From Alphaproteobacteria bacterium (GTDB lineage Bacteria; Pseudomonadota; Alphaproteobacteria; Rhizobiales; Rhizobiaceae), in the NCBI GenBank assembly GCA_017308345.1, contig JAFKFE010001155.1:1-7574 (forward strand): 7,574 nucleotides of DNA, given 5' to 3'. Under the pieces are notes generated by a model that saw only the letters and a program-made list of their open reading frames with translations, was not told where the DNA came from and did not search any database. The position numbers and the translations under genes are program-made. Below, piece after piece: positions 5,591 through 7,574 of this stretch. Within the stretch, counting starts at the first letter, position 1. The number at the start of each line of letters is the position of its first letter.

Positions 5591-6532
5591 ATGAAGAAAC
5601 TGCTTTTGGGCGTCGCGCTTTCGGCGCTGATGTGTTCATCCGCCTTCGCCGCCAAGATCGGCGTCTCGATGGCTCTTTTCGACGACAACTTCCTCACCGT
5701 GCTGCGCAACGGCATGATCGCGCAGGCCAAGGGCATGAGCGGTGTCGAACTGCAGGTCGAGGACGCGCAGAACGACGTGGCCAAGCAGCTCGACCAGATC
5801 AAGAACTTCGCCGCCTCGGGCGTCGACGCCATCATCGTCAACCCGGTCGATACCTCGGCCACGCAGGCGATGTCGGACGCGGCCGCCGCGGCCAAGATCC
5901 CGCTGGTCTACGTCAACCGCGAGCCGGTCAATGTCGACAAGCTGCCCGACAACCAGGCCTTCGTCGCTTCGAACGAGGCCGATTCCGGCACGCTCGAAAC
6001 CAAGGAAGTCTGCCGCCTGTTCAAGGAAGCGGGCAAGAAGGAAGCCAATGTCTATGTGATCATGGGTGAGCTTTCCAACCAGGCCGCGGTGCAGCGCACC
6101 AAGGACATCGACGAGGTCATCGCCACGCCGGACTGCAACTTCATCAAGATCATCGACAAGCAGACCTCGAACTGGAAGCGTGACGAAGCGCAGAATCTGA
6201 TGACCAACTGGCTGTCGTCCGGCAAGGCGTTCGACGGCGTCATCGCCAACAACGACGAAAGCGCCATCGGCGCCATCCAGGCGATGAAGGCAGCCAACAT
6301 CGACATGAAGTCGGTCGTCGTCGGCGGCGTCGACGCCACCCAGGACGCGCTGGTTGCCATGCAGGCCGGCGATCTCGACGCAACGGTCTTCCAGGACGCC
6401 GCCGGCCAGGGCGCCGGCGCGCTCGACGCGGCGCTGAAGCTCGCCAAGGGCGAGAAGGTGGATAAGAAGGTCTACATCCCGTTCCAGCTCGTGACGCCGG
6501 CGAACATCGACAAGTTCTTGAAGAAGAACTGA
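5591..6532 (+). CDS. Periplasmic sugar/rhizopine-type substrate-binding protein of an ABC importer (MocB-like)
   Basis: The 313-residue protein starts with a clear signal peptide (MKKLLLGVALSALMC, cut after AFA at about residue 20) and then has the ribose-binding-protein fold (periplasmic-binding-protein family 4). Typical features are GVDAIIVNPVDTSA (78-91), VYVNREP (106-112), VIANNDESAIGAIQAMK (217-233), VVGGVDAT (243-250) and TVFQDAAGQG (265-274). By comparison with RbsB, R110, N220/D222, D248 and Q268 are likely ligand contacts. It would capture a small sugar or cyclitol in the periplasm and deliver it to the permease that follows. The ATG at 5591 follows GGAGGAG with a six-base spacer, which decides the start over longer frames. 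It resembles proteins annotated as rhizopine or myo-inositol binding, and proximity to mocDEF supports a cyclitol, but the ligand cannot be read from sequence alone. A mocB name would be tentative. Confidence 0.9.
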   Translation: MKKLLLGVALSALMCSSAFAAKIGVSMALFDDNFLTVLRNGMIAQAKGMSGVELQVEDAQNDVAKQLDQIKNFAASGVDAIIVNPVDTSATQAMSDAAAAAKIPLVYVNREPVNVDKLPDNQAFVASNEADSGTLETKEVCRLFKEAGKKEANVYVIMGELSNQAAVQRTKDIDEVIATPDCNFIKIIDKQTSNWKRDEAQNLMTNWLSSGKAFDGVIANNDESAIGAIQAMKAANIDMKSVVVGGVDATQDALVAMQAGDLDATVFQDAAGQGAGALDAALKLAKGEKVDKKVYIPFQLVTPANIDKFLKKN

Positions 6533-6548
6533 GGCGCCTCGATACGGG

Positions 6549-6579
6549 GCGGCGCGTCCAATCGGAACAAACGCGCCGC
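6549..6579 (+). terminator. First hairpin between binding-protein and permease genes
   Basis: GCGGCGCGT (6549-6557) pairs perfectly with ACGCGCCGC (6571-6579) across a 13-base loop, starting 16 bases after the binding-protein stop. There is no T-run, so partial termination or 3'-end protection of the upstream message is more likely than complete termination. Confidence 0.5.
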
Positions 6580-6588
6580 TCCGCCCTT

Positions 6589-6608
6589 CCTCCCGCCCGC
6601 GCGGGAGG
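6589..6608 (+). terminator. Second hairpin between binding-protein and permease genes
   Basis: CCTCCCGC (6589-6596) pairs perfectly with GCGGGAGG (6601-6608) around a four-base loop. The 3' arm contains a GGGAGG that resembles a ribosome site, but the real site for the permease is the separate GGAGG at 6629-6633. With the hairpin at 6549-6579 it probably lowers permease expression relative to the binding protein. Confidence 0.45.
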
Positions 6609-6641
6609 CCGGACAAGTGCGCCCCGACGGAGGAAAAAGAC

Positions 6642-7574
6642 GTGTCACAGACATCGCATGGCATTGGCGGGCTGAGCTATGACGCCAAGAAGCGCCCCTG
6701 GCCGGCCGAGTTCAACGTGTTCCTGGCGCTTGTCATCCTTGTCGCCGCGTTCGAGCTGATCGGCCGCCTGTTCCTCGGCGACAGCTTCCTGTTCAACACC
6801 CGCGAGAACGTTTCCGGGCTCTTCAACCAGCAGCGCCTGGAGATCATCATCCTGCAGGTTTCGATCGTCGGCATCATCGCCATCGGCGTCACCCAGGTCA
6901 TCATCTGCGGCGGCATCGACCTGTCCTCGGGCTCGATCGTCGGCGCCACCGCCATGATCGCCATGAGTTTCGCGCAGGTCGCGACCGTCAACGGCAACCC
7001 CAATCCCAAGGCGATGTTCTTGGCACAAGGCTGGACCGACCTGCCGGTCATCGTGCCGCTCCTGGTCGCGATCGGCTGCGGCCTGCTTGCCGGCCTGATC
7101 AACGGCCTTTTGATCGCCTACACCCGCATCCCACCCTTCATCGCCACGCTCGGCATGATGGTCACGGCGCGCGGCATCGCCAAATGGTGGTCGAAGGGCC
7201 AGCCGATCTCCTTCCCGACCGACAGCTTCGCGGCCATCGGCAAGGGCCTGATGCCCGTCGTCATCTTCATCTCGCTGGCGATCCTGTTCCAGCTCATCCT
7301 GACCTACACGAAATACGGCAAGCACTGCTACGCCATCGGTTCCAACGAGGATGCCGCGCGCATGTCCGGCATCAAGATCGCCAACCACAAGGTGCTGGTC
7401 TATGCCATCGCCGGCATCCTGGCCGCGATCGCCGCGGTGGTGCTGTCCTCCAAGAACCTCACCGCCCAGGCCGGCATGGGCGTCATGTACGAGCTCGACG
7501 CCATCGCCATGGCGGTCATCGGCGGCGTCTCGCTGTCGGGCGGCCGCGGCTCCATCATCGGCACCGTGATCGGC
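6642..7574 (+). CDS. ABC sugar/cyclitol transporter permease, RbsC type, 3' end beyond the window
   Basis: An open frame of 311 codons runs to the window edge without a stop. It begins with GTG at 6642, preceded by GGAGG (6629-6633) with an eight-base spacer; no ATG fits as well. This inner-membrane protein of the ribose/inositol-type permease family has an N-terminal cytoplasmic stretch (1-24) and many hydrophobic spans, for example 26-45, 67-90, 135-160, 203-221 and 251-268. Family motifs are GGIDLSSGSIVG (90-101), PPFIATLGMM (164-173), the ATPase-coupling loop AIGSNEDAARMSGI (231-244) and GGVSLSGGRGS (294-304). Only the last few dozen residues should be missing. It forms the channel for the substrate delivered by the preceding binding protein; the ATPase gene is expected just downstream. 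The 109-base gap from the binding-protein gene holds two hairpins. Confidence 0.93.
   Translation, partial: MSQTSHGIGGLSYDAKKRPWPAEFNVFLALVILVAAFELIGRLFLGDSFLFNTRENVSGLFNQQRLEIIILQVSIVGIIAIGVTQVIICGGIDLSSGSIVGATAMIAMSFAQVATVNGNPNPKAMFLAQGWTDLPVIVPLLVAIGCGLLAGLINGLLIAYTRIPPFIATLGMMVTARGIAKWWSKGQPISFPTDSFAAIGKGLMPVVIFISLAILFQLILTYTKYGKHCYAIGSNEDAARMSGIKIANHKVLVYAIAGILAAIAAVVLSSKNLTAQAGMGVMYELDAIAMAVIGGVSLSGGRGSIIGTVIG

Noticed and set aside
5331..5594. 87-codon open frame in the leader of the binding-protein gene
   Set aside because: It contains the predicted promoter, has no ribosome site and no recognisable motif, and overlaps the real start codon; judged non-coding.
5636..6664. 342-codon open frame antisense to the binding-protein gene
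   Set aside because: It is rich in valine, aspartate, glycine and arginine with no motif, and the plus-strand gene is unambiguous.
6645..7388. 247-codon open frame antisense to the permease gene
   Set aside because: It is a charged shadow frame of a hydrophobic membrane protein; the plus-strand frame has full permease family motifs.

Overview
The window is GC-rich, densely coded alphaproteobacterial DNA. The gene content suggests Rhizobiales, most likely Mesorhizobium or a close relative: an hslU end followed by a DUF1402 gene, a rhizopine-type mocDEF oxygenase set, a simple-sugar/inositol type ABC importer, and a palindromic intergenic element of a kind I recall from rhizobial genomes. The genus is an inference from gene content, not from a marker gene.

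Layout. (1) 1-177 is the 3' end of hslU, followed by a strong hairpin. (2) 178-439 has no gene; it holds the hairpin, a dispersed-type palindrome and two small hairpins just before the next start codon. (3) 440-1399 (+) encodes an exported DUF1402 protein with motifs that resemble a lytic transglycosylase. (4) 4108-1406 on the minus strand is a compact three-gene operon, mocD-mocE-mocF: a membrane-type di-iron (fatty-acid-desaturase fold) oxygenase, a Rieske ferredoxin and an FAD-dependent ferredoxin reductase. Together they form a complete NAD(P)H-to-oxygenase electron chain. (5) 4109-4294 is a divergent regulatory region with a perfect 9-bp inverted repeat; one arm lies inside the predicted mocD promoter. 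(6) 4295-5247 (+) is a LacI-family repressor gene that is broken: it changes frame near 5027-5040 and appears to lack about 25 codons of its effector-binding domain. (7) 5248-5590 is a long promoter/leader region. (8) 5591-6532 (+) encodes a periplasmic sugar/rhizopine-type binding protein. (9) From 6642 to the window edge (+) is the cognate ABC permease, incomplete at the 3' end and beginning with GTG.

How the parts may work together. The importer would bring a small polyol (inositol, inosamine or an O-methyl derivative) into the cell. MocDEF would oxidatively demethylate or hydroxylate it. The LacI protein would sense it and control the divergent promoters. In rhizobia, mocDEF is known for removing the methyl group of the rhizopine 3-O-methyl-scyllo-inosamine. 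The other moc genes (mocA, mocC, mocR) are not in this window, so the true substrate is open; plant methyl-inositols such as pinitol are an alternative. The broken repressor suggests the locus may now be unregulated. No RNA genes, insertion sequences, CRISPR arrays or prophage genes were seen.
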